From contig CAJFCV020000005.1 in the NCBI GenBank assembly GCA_904066235.2, positions 1,364,001 to 1,428,000 on the forward strand: 64,000 nt of DNA, in the 5' to 3' direction. The notes under the pieces are model-generated. The model saw only the letters and a list, made by a program, of their open reading frames with translations. It was not told the DNA's origin and did no database searches. Made by a program: the position numbers and the translations under genes. Source of the stretch: Bursaphelenchus xylophilus (lineage: Eukaryota > Nematoda > Chromadorea > Rhabditida > Aphelenchoididae). Below are positions 36,501 to 44,532 of this stretch, piece after piece; within the stretch, counting starts at the first letter, position 1; every line of letters starts with the position of its first letter.

Positions 36501-39500
36501 ACTGCTCTGTGCAATGAAAAAAAAGTTTTGTTGGGTTGCACTGTGCAATCTACATTCTTTTCTGTTGCACAGTGCATAAAATAAATAAAAACTAAAAAAA
36601 TGAAAACAAAAAAAAAAAATAAAAAAAATTTTTTTTGCAAAGTGCGCCAATTTTTTTTGCACTACAAAAATTAAAAAAAAAATTCATTTTTTTTATTCTT
36701 CAACAATTAAAAAAAAGTTCTTCCAGTTTTAAAGTTCAAATCGACTTACCTTTCCCTCCGCCACCACTTGTTGAATATACTTCGGGTCTTTTTTCAATTT
36801 TTTCTTCGAATTATTGAGCCAAGTTTCAATTCCGTTCAATTGAGCGCCCAATTTGCCGTGATCCACCTTTTTCGGGGCTTCTTCCGGCTTTTTCTTTTTC
36901 AACGTGCCTTCCTGTGGTTCTACGTCGATTTCAAGCCGTTGTTTTTCCTCGGACCAAACGGTTTCCACGTATTCCCAGTCATTGGACATTCTGAAAATTG
37001 GGATTCAATTTTCCTGCTAGTTTTCATAAAGTGCGTAGACTTTTTTTAAAAACTAATTTTTCGAATTTTGCCATGAAAAGTTCGTTTCGTACCTATTTCT
37101 ACCGTAGAGGGCAATGTTTCAACAAAAAATCAGTTTTTTCCGCGCGAAACTAGCAAAGATATGGTCAAAACTGTTTCTTTTCTCTCACCGCTCTCCGCAT
37201 TTTGCGTGCTCTCTCGGCGGCAAAGATTGTTCCATTTCTCGACGGGCATTGCAAAGCACAAGGAATTGATATGTATCCTATGCATGACTTAATTCCCGCA
37301 TAAATACAAGATTTTGATTAGGTGACATTTTATACGACAAAAACATTCCGGACACGTTTCGTCGTATAAAATGGTTTTTCCTTCGAAATTTTTAACATTA
37401 TAAGTAAAACAAATTTACTGGTAAAAAATTGCAAATTTATTCTTATTTGACGTTTAATACGATGAAAATATTCCGGACACGTTCGTCGTATAAAATGGCA
37501 ACATTTTCTGGAACGACTATATCTTTTTTTTTATTTTTTTGTCACCAAAAAAACTATATAATTTTTTCGCTTTCCACTTACTTCAACATGACCTTTTCGA
37601 TGATCAAGCAGCTCTCCACAATCTCGTTGAGCCTCTCATCGTTGTCAGCGAGCGCTCCCAGCACTCGGATCTGAGTTATGATCTCCGAGCCCAAGCCGAT
37701 CGCTTCCACGGTGGTCTGGATGATATCTGCAGCGATAAATGTAAAATAAAATGGCTTTACCCACCTTCGACAGTATTTCTGACAGTATTTATCGTCTTCT
37801 CGTCGTCCCCATCTTCGAAGAGCTTCTTCAAATAGTGATGGACTTTGGCAACGAGCTGAAAAATGGGGGGGAATGATTAGAAATTTCAAAAAAACATGGA
37901 TATATTTTTTAGTTTTTTTATGCCGAAAACAATTTTTTTGATGGAAAATGATTGATTGCTCTGCATGATTCGAAAAAGGGAGTTAAGCAAAAAGTAGAGC
38001 AAAGGCGATCAAGCAATGAAAAATTATTGGCATTCCGTTTCAGCTGCAGGAGAATTGAAGATTAAGGCAAAAATTCAGAAGAAATGGATACAATTTTCGA
38101 AATCAGCACCATCGAAAACCCCCGTCACGACTTCGCGTGCGAATTTGCATATTCCTACGGAATGACCGACAAATTGGTATAAAAGGAAGAGAAATCGCCA
38201 ATTACAGGGTCTTACAAAAAACGTGAAGGAAAGTGGAAGGCTATAACTTCCGGCGGAGGTGGCGCAGAGACTTCGTATTTGAAATATGTATTTTTAAAAG
38301 ACATAAGTTTTTGTCTACGAAATAACACGCTTTTAAAGTGCAAACTGAGGTCGCTACGACTTTCTGAAGTAAAGGCATCTCTACCCCGAAAACCAGGTTT
38401 TTCGGTTGAAAATGATCGTGAAATTTCGGACTTTTTCGGTTGAAAATCACCAGGAAATGTCGGATTTTTTGGGGGGTTTTGATACGGGTGATGTTGAAAA
38501 AGAGGAGGAAAGTGCCAACACGTGCAATTTGTTCGACGTTTTCTTAAAGACTATATCAAGAAACCCCCAAAAAATCCGACATTTCCTGGTGATTTTCAAC
38601 CGACAATGTCCGAAATTTCTCGATCATTTTCAACCGAAAAACCTGGTTTTAGGGGTAGAGATGCCTTTACTTCAGAAGGTCGTAGCGACCTCAGTCTGCA
38701 CTTTAAAAGCTTGTTATTTCGTAGACAAAAAATAATGTCTTTTAAAAATACATATTTCAAATACGAAGTCTCTGCGCCGCCTCCGCCGGAAGTTATGGCC
38801 TTCCACTTTCCTTCACGTTTTTTGTAAGACCCTGTAAACCGTTGTATTTTCTACTGTAGTCTATTGTTGTCGTGTGGTCCTCACATCGTCTGGAGTCAAC
38901 ATCGTGAGTTCACAGTTTTATTGCCAGAGTCCTCTAGTCTGTGTCTCCGGGTTATCAGAGGGTAGTGAATACTAGTAGTAGCGGGCAAGTTAAGGGCCAT
39001 CTTACACCACGACTCATAGCTAAGTGGTGACACCCCTAAATCCATTACTCAAAAAAATTTTTTAAAATTACTAATTAACACTACTGCAAAACTGTAAAAT
39101 TCAGAAAAAATGGATTCTATTTTCGAAATCAGCACCATCGAAAACCCGAAACCTGTCCGGAACTGCCCAAAGTTTGATTATACCACATCCCCCAGTGAGC
39201 TTTACCAGGGGCTACTGCAGCAATACATGTAAAATACGTTTAAACTTGACGATCTTTTCAACTAATCATCCCTATAATTTCAATTAACTCAGCCATCTGC
39301 AAGCCTCTTGTAACGACAAATCGGGGAAACTCAAAGTGTCGCAGCGCCCTATTTTTTGACAATTTCTGCGACAGACTCTCGCATTTCTCACCTTTTCATG
39401 CTGTTTCGCCAGCTCATGGAACCGCAACACGTCCTCCAAAATGTAGCCTCTCAACTCCAGCTGTTTGTTCAGCTCCTTCCACGCCAACGTCAGGCTGTCC

Positions 39501-40766
39501 GCCATGGATTCGTAGACGTAAATGTTGTAATCCTCCTCTTGTTCATGAGCCAATTCATTGGCTCTGGTCAGCAGCTCTTCCACTTGACTTTCTTTTGTCT
39601 GAAAGAAATTTTTTGATGAGTATGTTTGAGCTGGCAGTGCTTCAAGTGAGATGCTCGGATTTTCTTGAAATTTTGCAGACTTTTTGGGGATAGGCTATGT
39701 ATCGATTCCTCAAAATTTTAGCTTGCGATCTGCAGGGAGAGCCGAGATATTCAACAATCTTTGTGGGCCGAGACAGCACGTGAAATGGGGAGAGCGGTCA
39801 GGGAGAAGAACACTTTTTGATCATATCTTTGCCAGTTTCTTGCGGAAAAAATTGATTGTTTTGTGAAAATATTACTATATTTTCTCTATGGTAGAAATAA
39901 GCATGAAAGTTTATATGAGAAAAATCACAAAAAGGTTCCTCATTTTCGTCAACTTTCGATGTAAAAATCTCGGTCGCTTCGGCCGCATTTTTCTACCGAA
40001 AATATTTTCAAAATATTTGTGCCAAGGTTTTATCAATCTGTCGCGAGAATAATGGCTGGAATCGCCCATAATCGCTTTGCGACGGCCAGCCGCAGCTGGA
40101 AATTTGGTGCGCCCTTTATTCGACGAGGCGAAACATTTTTCTGCGACAGACCCACATTATTTTCCCGACAGACTGATATGAAAAACTGGGCGTCGCAGTT
40201 GGATCGGTCAAGATAAACTCACCGCCAATCTCGCCGCCAAATCCGTGTGGGAGTCGAACAAAGTCTCGGCCTCCTCCATGGTCTCGCCGATCTCCAGAAG
40301 TCGAGGGCTCATCTCGTCGATCCGCAAATGGATGTCTCCTTGGCTCTGAAAAAATAAGATACAGTGGCGGACCTGGTCCAGTGGCAAAAAATGTGCCATT
40401 TTGCTTCCGAGAAGTATCAAAAATGTGGCAAAATACCTCCCTCTCCAAGTGAAAAAAACTCCGGTTTCCAAAAAAAGGGGCCGTTATTTTTGGAGCGCCC
40501 TTCAAAACAGAGTTTTCTTAGTCAAAAAAATGAGGTATTTTGCTACTTTTTTGATACTTCCCGAACACAAAATGGTACGTTTTTTGCCACTGAATCAGGT
40601 TCGTCACTGTGCGTTCCTTCAAAACGCCGCTTACATTGAGCATTGCGATGACGATGGTGGTGTGAGGCTCGGCCCTGACGGCAATGGTGGAGATGGTGGT
40701 GGTCCCGGGCTTCCCGCCCACACTGGCCGGCGGTTTCTGGTCTTCGGCCGGGATCAGCGGCGGCAT
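21558..40766 (-). CDS. CCDC141-like protein: spectrin-like N-terminal half, six C-terminal Ig domains (about 1,763 aa)
   Basis: Eighteen exons join without a phase break: 40635-40766, 40223-40345, 39392-39598, 37765-37855, 37582-37726, 36750-36990, 35803-35979, 34683-35207, 33543-33696, 33115-33489, 31863-32182, 31078-31225, 30652-30902, 29588-29865, 25509-26016, 25142-25303, 23448-24495, then 22533-22699 with the terminal exon 21558-21797 (nineteen in all). The N-terminus (TTTISTIAVRAE, then LLEIGETMEEAETL) parallels vertebrate CCDC141 as I remember it. Residues about 45-820 are heptad-rich helices like spectrin repeats. Six I-set Ig domains follow; several lack one or both canonical Cys, as in intracellular titin-family proteins. 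A Tyr/Gln/Ser-rich linker of about 260 residues with a duplicated NIHHV segment separates Ig4 and Ig5. ATG lies three bases after TTCCAG, so the start may be trans-spliced. Weakest splice: GTACGA at 31863. Confidence 0.85.
21900..22440. repeat. Intronic tandem repeat with ATGACGTCATCATTAAAAAT, period about 125-140 bp
   Basis: ATGACGTCATCATT-like words start near 21914, 22054, 22179 and 22314. Each unit also holds TCATCATGACAAATTTTT. The palindromic TGACGTCA is the CRE/bZIP consensus, but here it is simply part of the repeat. Confidence 0.7.
22760..23345. repeat. Intronic GCACNGTGC cluster
   Basis: About a dozen palindromes in two diverged copies of a unit of roughly 190 bp that also contains AATCAAGAGCTC. 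It lies in an intron of the CCDC141-like gene. A related three-copy unit lies at 24590-25000. Confidence 0.75.
24590..25135. repeat. Intronic GCACNGTGC cluster
   Basis: About a dozen palindromes or near-palindromes in three diverged units with GTTTTTCTTCTTGCAC and ATCGATCTAAAA. It lies in the intron before the long linker exon of the CCDC141-like gene. Confidence 0.75.
26235..26920. repeat. Intronic tandem repeat, 158-160 bp, with long palindrome matching a coding repeat
   Basis: ATATTCACCATG...CATGGTGAATAT palindromes of about 38 bases start at about 26235, 26394, 26552, 26712 and 26871. Read on the plus strand they encode variants of NIHHVHQSGHGEY, the peptide repeated twice in the linker exon 23448-24495, although the host gene runs on the minus strand. 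A sixth copy at 29436 was separated from the array by the 27.0-29.4 kb element. Confidence 0.85.
27001..29372. mobile_element. Foldback element with inverted arms of about 1 kb
   Basis: Left arm 27001 to about 28080 (starting GCTGTCCCCAAATTTATACC) is the reverse complement of the right arm, about 28405-29372, with very few differences. Arms contain a tandem sub-repeat of about 118 bp (CTTAAGTAGTAGTGTAAAG), four units on the left and three on the right, which explains the length difference. The centre is about 325 bp. Identical 93-codon and 65-codon ORFs occur on opposite strands because of the mirror structure and have no recognisable domain. The element split a 159-bp tandem array. Confidence 0.88.
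29436..29480 (+). repeat. Isolated sixth copy of the NIHH palindrome
   Basis: ATATTCACCATGATCATCAA followed by ACTGGTCATGGTAAATATAC; read on the plus strand it encodes QNIHHDHQTGHGKYTAH then a stop, very close to the exonic repeat at about 24.12 kb. Confidence 0.8.
29940..30600. repeat. Intronic repeat of GACATTTTATACGC / TCGTATAAAATGTC units
   Basis: Five units of roughly 140-165 bp in which the half-palindromes ACATTTTATACG and CGTATAAAATGT face each other about 20 bases apart, so each unit can form a hairpin. The same core occurs singly and in arrays elsewhere (32.2-34.6, 35.5, 37.3-37.5 and 61.2-61.4 kb). Confidence 0.7.
31709..31840. mobile_element. MITE copy, about 130 bp, TTTTCCCGACAGAC family
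   Basis: GTCTGTCGTGAAAATAATGA at the left pairs with CATTATTTTCCCGACAGACC at the right. It lies 23 bases from the donor at 31863, so that splice site is close to an insertion. Confidence 0.8.
32255..33070. repeat. Intronic tandem repeat, about 132-136 bp, seven copies
   Basis: TGACATTTTATACGAT-like words recur near 32257, 32393, 32529, 32657, 32791, 32921 and 33054. Units also share CATCCTACTCAACATTTCTG and CAGAAAAATCGGTTCTTGG. Confidence 0.85.
33710..34570. repeat. Second intronic array of the same 132-136 bp repeat, seven copies
   Basis: Same unit as 32255-33070, interrupted by the coding exons 33115-33489 and 33543-33696. The two arrays therefore flank two exons of the CCDC141-like gene in the same orientation. 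Confidence 0.85.
35230..35460. repeat. Intronic dispersed repeat with TTTTCATAAAGTGCATGGAC
   Basis: A short inverted arrangement: TTTTCATAAAGTGCATGGAC at the left and TGTCCATGCACTGTATGAAA at the right, with GCACNGTGC palindromes between. Related to 1536-1880 and about 42.0 kb. Confidence 0.65.
36040..36650. repeat. Intronic GCACNGTGC array
   Basis: About 18 copies, mostly TTGCACTGTGC followed by AATGAAAAAAGTTTATTTTT. It lies between two spectrin-region exons of the CCDC141-like gene. Confidence 0.85.
38084..38182 (+). CDS. Diverged copy of the nested gene's first exon (32-codon ORF)
   Basis: ATG to TAA encodes 32 residues starting MDTIFEISTIENP. The first 13 codons match the nested gene at 39110 except one residue, then the two diverge. 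The same AAATTCAGAA acceptor-like word lies just before the ATG in both. An alternative reading is an exon ending at TTG/GTATAA. It lies just left of the TIR element at 38203. It may be a relic or an alternative first exon. Confidence 0.4.
   Translation: MDTIFEISTIENPRHDFACEFAYSYGMTDKLV
38203..38836. mobile_element. MITE with arms of about 270 bp and TA target duplication
   Basis: The element CAGGGTCTTACAAAAAACGT...ACGTTTTTTGTAAGACCCTG is flanked by TA on both sides (38203-38204 and 38835-38836). The arms pair over most of their length, leaving a loop of roughly 90 bases near 38.5 kb. The TA duplication and ends suggest a non-autonomous Tc1/mariner-type element. It lies in the intron between 39392 and 37855. 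Confidence 0.9.
38837..39050. other. Non-repetitive island in an intron
   Basis: About 200 bases of balanced composition (for example GGTAGTGAATACTAGTAGTA near 38960), with no ORF and no match elsewhere in the window. It could be an old transposon fragment or the promoter region of the nested gene at 39110. Confidence 0.3.
39110..39359 (+). CDS. Nested small gene on the opposite strand (2 exons, 61 aa)
   Basis: Exon 39110-39228 starts ATG six bases after TTCAGAAAAA-type acceptor sequence, compatible with SL trans-splicing, and ends AT/GTAAAATACG, a donor form common in this window. Exon 39293-39359 starts after TTAACTCAG and ends TGA; the phase fits (119+67 nt). The product begins MDSIFEISTIENPKP and ends KLKVSQRPIF; it has no signal peptide or membrane segment and two Cys. 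I do not recognise it. It lies inside an intron of the CCDC141-like gene and stops 33 bases before that gene's exon on the other strand. Codon use is rich in C-ending codons, unlike the surrounding intron. No poly(A) signal is obvious. Confidence 0.5.
40034..40176. mobile_element. MITE copy, TTTTCCCGACAGAC family
   Basis: ATCTGTCGCGAGAATAATGG at the left pairs with CATTATTTTCCCGACAGACT at the right; the interior has ATCGCTTTGCGACGGC. It lies in the intron just after the exon ending at 40223. Confidence 0.75.
40361..40610. mobile_element. MITE with ends CAGTGGCGGACCTG, about 250 bp
   Basis: CAGTGGCGGACCTGGTCCAG at the left pairs with CTGAATCAGGTTCGTCACTG at the right, and inner arms (CCATTTTGCTTCC, AAAAACTC) also pair. 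It lies in the first intron of the CCDC141-like gene, ending 25 bases from exon 1. A second copy is at 43490-43749 and a third begins at 63981. Confidence 0.85.
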
Positions 40767-41297
40767 GGTCTGGAATGCAGTGAGAATTCAGTAAGTCAAA
40801 CTGCAACACAACGAAAAAACTTTATAACGAGCAACGGCAGGGCTTGCAAAGATCAAAATAAGCCTTTGTAAAACGATTTTTTGGACATGAAAAATGTTGT
40901 ATATGTGACGCTCAGATTTTCTTAAAATTCAGCACGTGTGTATGTTCTAGTCCATATATCAATTGCTGAAAATCTTAGCTCACGCTTTGCTGGGAGAGCC
41001 GAGATATTCAACGATCATTCCAGACGAGAGAGTACGCCGAATGCGGAGAGCGGCAAAGAAAAGCGCGCGCTTTTTGCAATATTAAGCAATTTCGCACGAA
41101 AAAAGTCGATTTTTTTGCAGAATTATGCAATTCCACAGTAAAAATAAGCCTGTAATCTTCGACATTTACTTTCATAAATAAATTTTCATATTTTCTCCAA
41201 CTTTTGAGCTAAAAATTTCGGTCGTTTCTGCCGATCAAAAGCTAGAAAACACTGCTATCTTTTGCATATCTGAAGCAATCAAAATATTCGTTTCAAA

Positions 41298-41516
41298 ATG
41301 CGGAAAGCTCCCATTCCCGAGCTCAAAATTCAAATCACTTCCAGCTGGCCGGAGTCACAGCTTGAGAAGAGCAAACTTTATTATAGTTTTATGGCCTTTA
41401 TTGCCTTAAACTCGTCAAATTTCGCACTCTATCTGTCACTAATTGTAAAATGGGAAATCGCTGGGAAAAGAGTTGGTTCTCATTATTTTCCCGACGGGCT
41501 GAAAATCTTTTCCTAG
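41298..41516 (+). CDS. Possible short coding sequence, 72 codons, unrecognised
   Basis: An ORF starting MRKAPIPELKIQITSSWPES in an otherwise stop-rich intergenic region. The first 35 codons have coding-like composition, but the 3' part runs into a fragment of a MITE end (CATTATTTTCCCGAC). It might be the first exon of a small gene truncated by an insertion; there is no clear splice support. Confidence 0.2.
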   Translation: MRKAPIPELKIQITSSWPESQLEKSKLYYSFMAFIALNSSNFALYLSLIVKWEIAGKRVGSHYFPDGLKIFS

Positions 41517-41689
41517 GAATTATCTTTTTATTAAAAACTTTATGCCATAAGAATTTTCTGATTTTTTAAACCGCGTTATACGAAATCTCCGGCCGAGTTA
41601 TGCAGAATTTTTTAATCGCACTATAGAGAACTATCTGAAAATCAACAAAAAATAATTCCAACCATAATTTCATCCAAATGTACACATTT

Positions 41690-41990
41690 CCGATCCGCGT
41701 TATTTGGAATTTCTTGGAAAAATTCGCGTTATCTAGAATTCCTTGGAAAAATTCGCGTTATCTAGAATTTCTTTGGAAAAATCCGCGTTATCTAGAATTT
41801 CTTGGAAAAATCGGCGTTATCTAGAATTTCTTGGAAAAATCCGCGTTATCTAGAATTTTTTGGAAAAATCCGCGTTATCTAGAATCTCCTGAAAAAATCC
41901 GCGTTATCTAGAATTTCTTCGGAAAAATCCGCGTTATCTGGAATCTCTAGGAAAAATCCGCGTTATCTAGAATTTCTTTGGAAAAATGTC
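41690..41990. repeat. Tandem repeat, 28-31 bp, about ten copies
   Basis: Units of CGCGTTATCTAGAATTTCTT followed by GGAAAAATC. TCTAGA makes each unit partly palindromic. It lies upstream of the CCDC141-like gene. Confidence 0.88.
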
Positions 41991-42279
41991 GCAGCGACAC
42001 TTCAAATGCACAGGGAAAAACAAAAAAAGGTGAAGGCACGGTGCAAAAAATCGAGGGTTTTTGTGCACGGTGTGTCCACGAACTTTATGAAAAATTGGCC
42101 AAAGTCTTGACAGTAAATGCCCATGCACTTAATAGGTCGAGATTTCCTGAAATAGTACCGCTTGAATTGCCAATTCCGCGGCTTGAGAGACAAAATGACA
42201 AAAAAAATTTTTGCTCTATTGGCCTATAAATACCTTAAAAATTACACTGGCTTCTGATACATAATAAAAAACCGGCCAA

Positions 42280-42740
42280 CCCATCGCGTTTCCCACAAAA
42301 AACGTGTTGATTCGGCGGCGAAACGCCGGGCCTCTGATGTTTTGTTTTCCTTTCCGGGATGAGCCATTCATTGTTTCCAGCACCCTTGGAAAACCCCCGA
42401 AAACACCCATCTACAAACCTCAAACAGCGAGGACGGAGAAGGTGAATTCCGGCGCCCCGTTTCCCTGGGCCCGATCCCACGAATTTATGGGGCGTTGGGG
42501 GCGGCCGAAAGCCGGAGAGAGCGGCGGCGGCCGATCGGGCCCGCTTTTTCTCGCTTTTTTTACACACAAATGCCGATCGAACGCCCTACAGCGGGAAGGC
42601 CGAAGACTGGCGAAAAGAGCGGGGCCATCTGCGAAATGTCGCAGTTTAAAGTTTTTTTGGGGCCGGGGAGAATTTTAATGGCGGAGAAAATTAGGGAAAT
42701 ATTAATGCAGGGAAAGGGCAGCGCTTGTCATTAAATCATT
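42280..42740. promoter_or_regulatory. GC-rich island upstream of the CCDC141-like gene
   Basis: About 450 bases of high GC (for example GGGGCGGCCGAAAGCCGGAG near 42504) in AT-rich surroundings, 1.5 kb upstream of the first coding exon and about 1.8 kb downstream of the ELM2-SANT gene. No TATA box or coding pattern. I infer a promoter or enhancer from composition and position only. Confidence 0.35.
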
Positions 42741-42788
42741 TTTTGCTGAAATTTTTGGGTGAAAAATTAAAAGCGATTTTTTCGATCG

Positions 42789-42919
42789 ATCTGTCGGGAA
42801 AATAATGTGGATGAAAAATGTTATGCCTCGTCGAAGAAGCGCACCAAATCTCCAGCCGTCACAAGGCAATAATTAGCAATTCCAAGTCCCGAAAAATCCA
42901 CCATATTTTCCGGCAGACA
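42789..42919. mobile_element. MITE copy, TTTTCCCGACAGAC family
   Basis: ATCTGTCGGGAAAATAATGT at the left and ATATTTTCCGGCAGAC at the right. The interior holds a CACCAAATCTCC... AGGCAATAATT stretch related in inverted order to the 40.0 kb copy. Confidence 0.7.
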
Positions 42920-43035
42920 ATAGTTAGAACAGAATGCTAATTTTTCATTTTGAAAATAGAAAAAATGCAGTTTTTTTGACAACTTTCAATCAAAAAATCT
43001 GGATGAGCGAGCTGAAATTGTGTTGAATTTTTTTG

Positions 43036-43210
43036 GGACGTTGTGCTCATTATTTTCCCGACAGACCGACAGTACTTTTGCAAAGTTACTGGAGTGATTT
43101 TTGCGACTTGCACAGTGCGAAAATAAAAGTTCAATTTGCACTGTGCAATTTCTTGCTTTTTGCACCGTGCAATAGGCTTTCTTTCGGCTGTCGAGCTTAC
43201 TCTTCATTTT
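43036..43210. repeat. MITE end joined to a GCACNGTGC unit
   Basis: CATTATTTTCCCGACAGACC is followed by TGGAGTGATTTTTGCGACTT and three GCACNGTGC palindromes, the same order, inverted, as at 14.7-14.95 kb. The palindrome unit and the MITE terminus thus travel together. Confidence 0.65.
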
Positions 43211-43489
43211 GAATTGTAAAATGACGTATCCGTGCTGCTTTTGTTGAGCCCATCAAAATCTTCAACTGGGCTTTCGACAAAAGCCCTATTGCTACCGATG
43301 ACCGCCAACCCAAAATGGACTTTATGTAAAATTTAAAAAAACCGATGTGTAGTAATGTGTACTACATATAATGACATCAGCCACATTTGTTCAAGCAGTT
43401 TAAAAGCTGATAAAAATTTTGCGAAGTGCGATGCAAAACATGACTCGCCGTTATTTTTCCGATATGCTGATAATCCATTTGCAGAAGTT

Positions 43490-43749
43490 ACAGTGGGGGA
43501 CCTGATCCAGTGGCAAAAAACGTACCATTTTGCATCCGGGAAGTATGAAAAACGTAGCAAAATGCCTCTCTTTCCAAGTGAAAAAACTCCAATTTCAAAA
43601 GCGCATCCGCTCTTTTTGTGAGGAAAAAGGGCGCGCCCTTCAAAACGAAGTTTTTTCACTTGGAGAGGGAGGCATTTTGCCACATTTGTGATGCTTCCCG
43701 GATGCAAAATGATACGTTTTTTGCCACTGGATCAGGTCCCTCACTGTAA
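43490..43749. mobile_element. MITE with ends CAGTGGGGGACCTG, about 256 bp, TA target duplication
   Basis: TA-CAGTGGGGGACCTGATCC at the left and GGATCAGGTCCCTCACTG-TA at the right. The arms extend inward (GGCAAAAAACGTACCATTTT). It is inserted in a relic of the TTTTCCCGACAGAC-family element (CGCCGTTATTTTTCCGA at 43447). Confidence 0.88.
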
Positions 43750-44003
43750 TATAGAGGCTTGTTTTGGGCTGCCGCTCGAACCTTGGCTTCTTTGCGCTGT
43801 ACGGACACCGAAAATTATTACTCCAGCGACTTTACGAACGGACTAGTGCTATAATTGATGTCACGGACTTTTTTTCAAAAATTTTTTTGACACATTTGCC
43901 ATCACGATTGATCATCATTGAAGAAGATGACGTCCAGACCACAAACGATGACTCCACAATCTTATTTACATAATATAAATCCAAAAAAACAATGGTAACA
44001 AAC

Positions 44004-44009
44004 TTTATT
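44004..44009 (-). terminator. Poly(A) signal AATAAA of the ELM2-SANT gene
   Basis: AATAAA on the minus strand about 525 bases after the stop codon at 44533. The sequence between them is less repetitive than its surroundings, as expected for a 3' UTR. Confidence 0.45.
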
Positions 44010-44532
44010 CGAGACATAATTACACACAGTTGATATTGGAACAAAAAAAGAATAAAATAATAGAAGTTTGAAAACGAAAAAGAAACCGGGGCTGGCTTGA
44101 CAAGTAGAGGGAGCCGTAACAATGATAAAATGGGTGTCGCTGGTAAAAGTCGGGCGTATGAAAGATGATCTGATTGGCTAGTCGAAAAATGTTTCACCAG
44201 TTTATGGCCAAAAACGTTACGAAAAAACGGATGAAGGTAGTTGAGGAGGCTTGGGAATTATGTACAAAGACCTATGCTACAATAATCGTGAAAAAACATT
44301 CGTTGCAAAATGTGATTTTTGGGAGAAAAATTGAGATTTTTCGAGAAAAAACGGCTTTTTTTGCGAAAAAATCCAATTTTTTGATGATTTTTTGATGAAA
44401 AATCCGATTTTTCGCAAAATTTAAGGGTGATCGTATTTCCCATCATCTCAAATATTGCCTCAAAATTTCTCCCAAGTGCTATAAGACCGCTAGCATGTCG
44501 CTAGCAAGCTGCGAAAATCGCTAGCGCACAGT

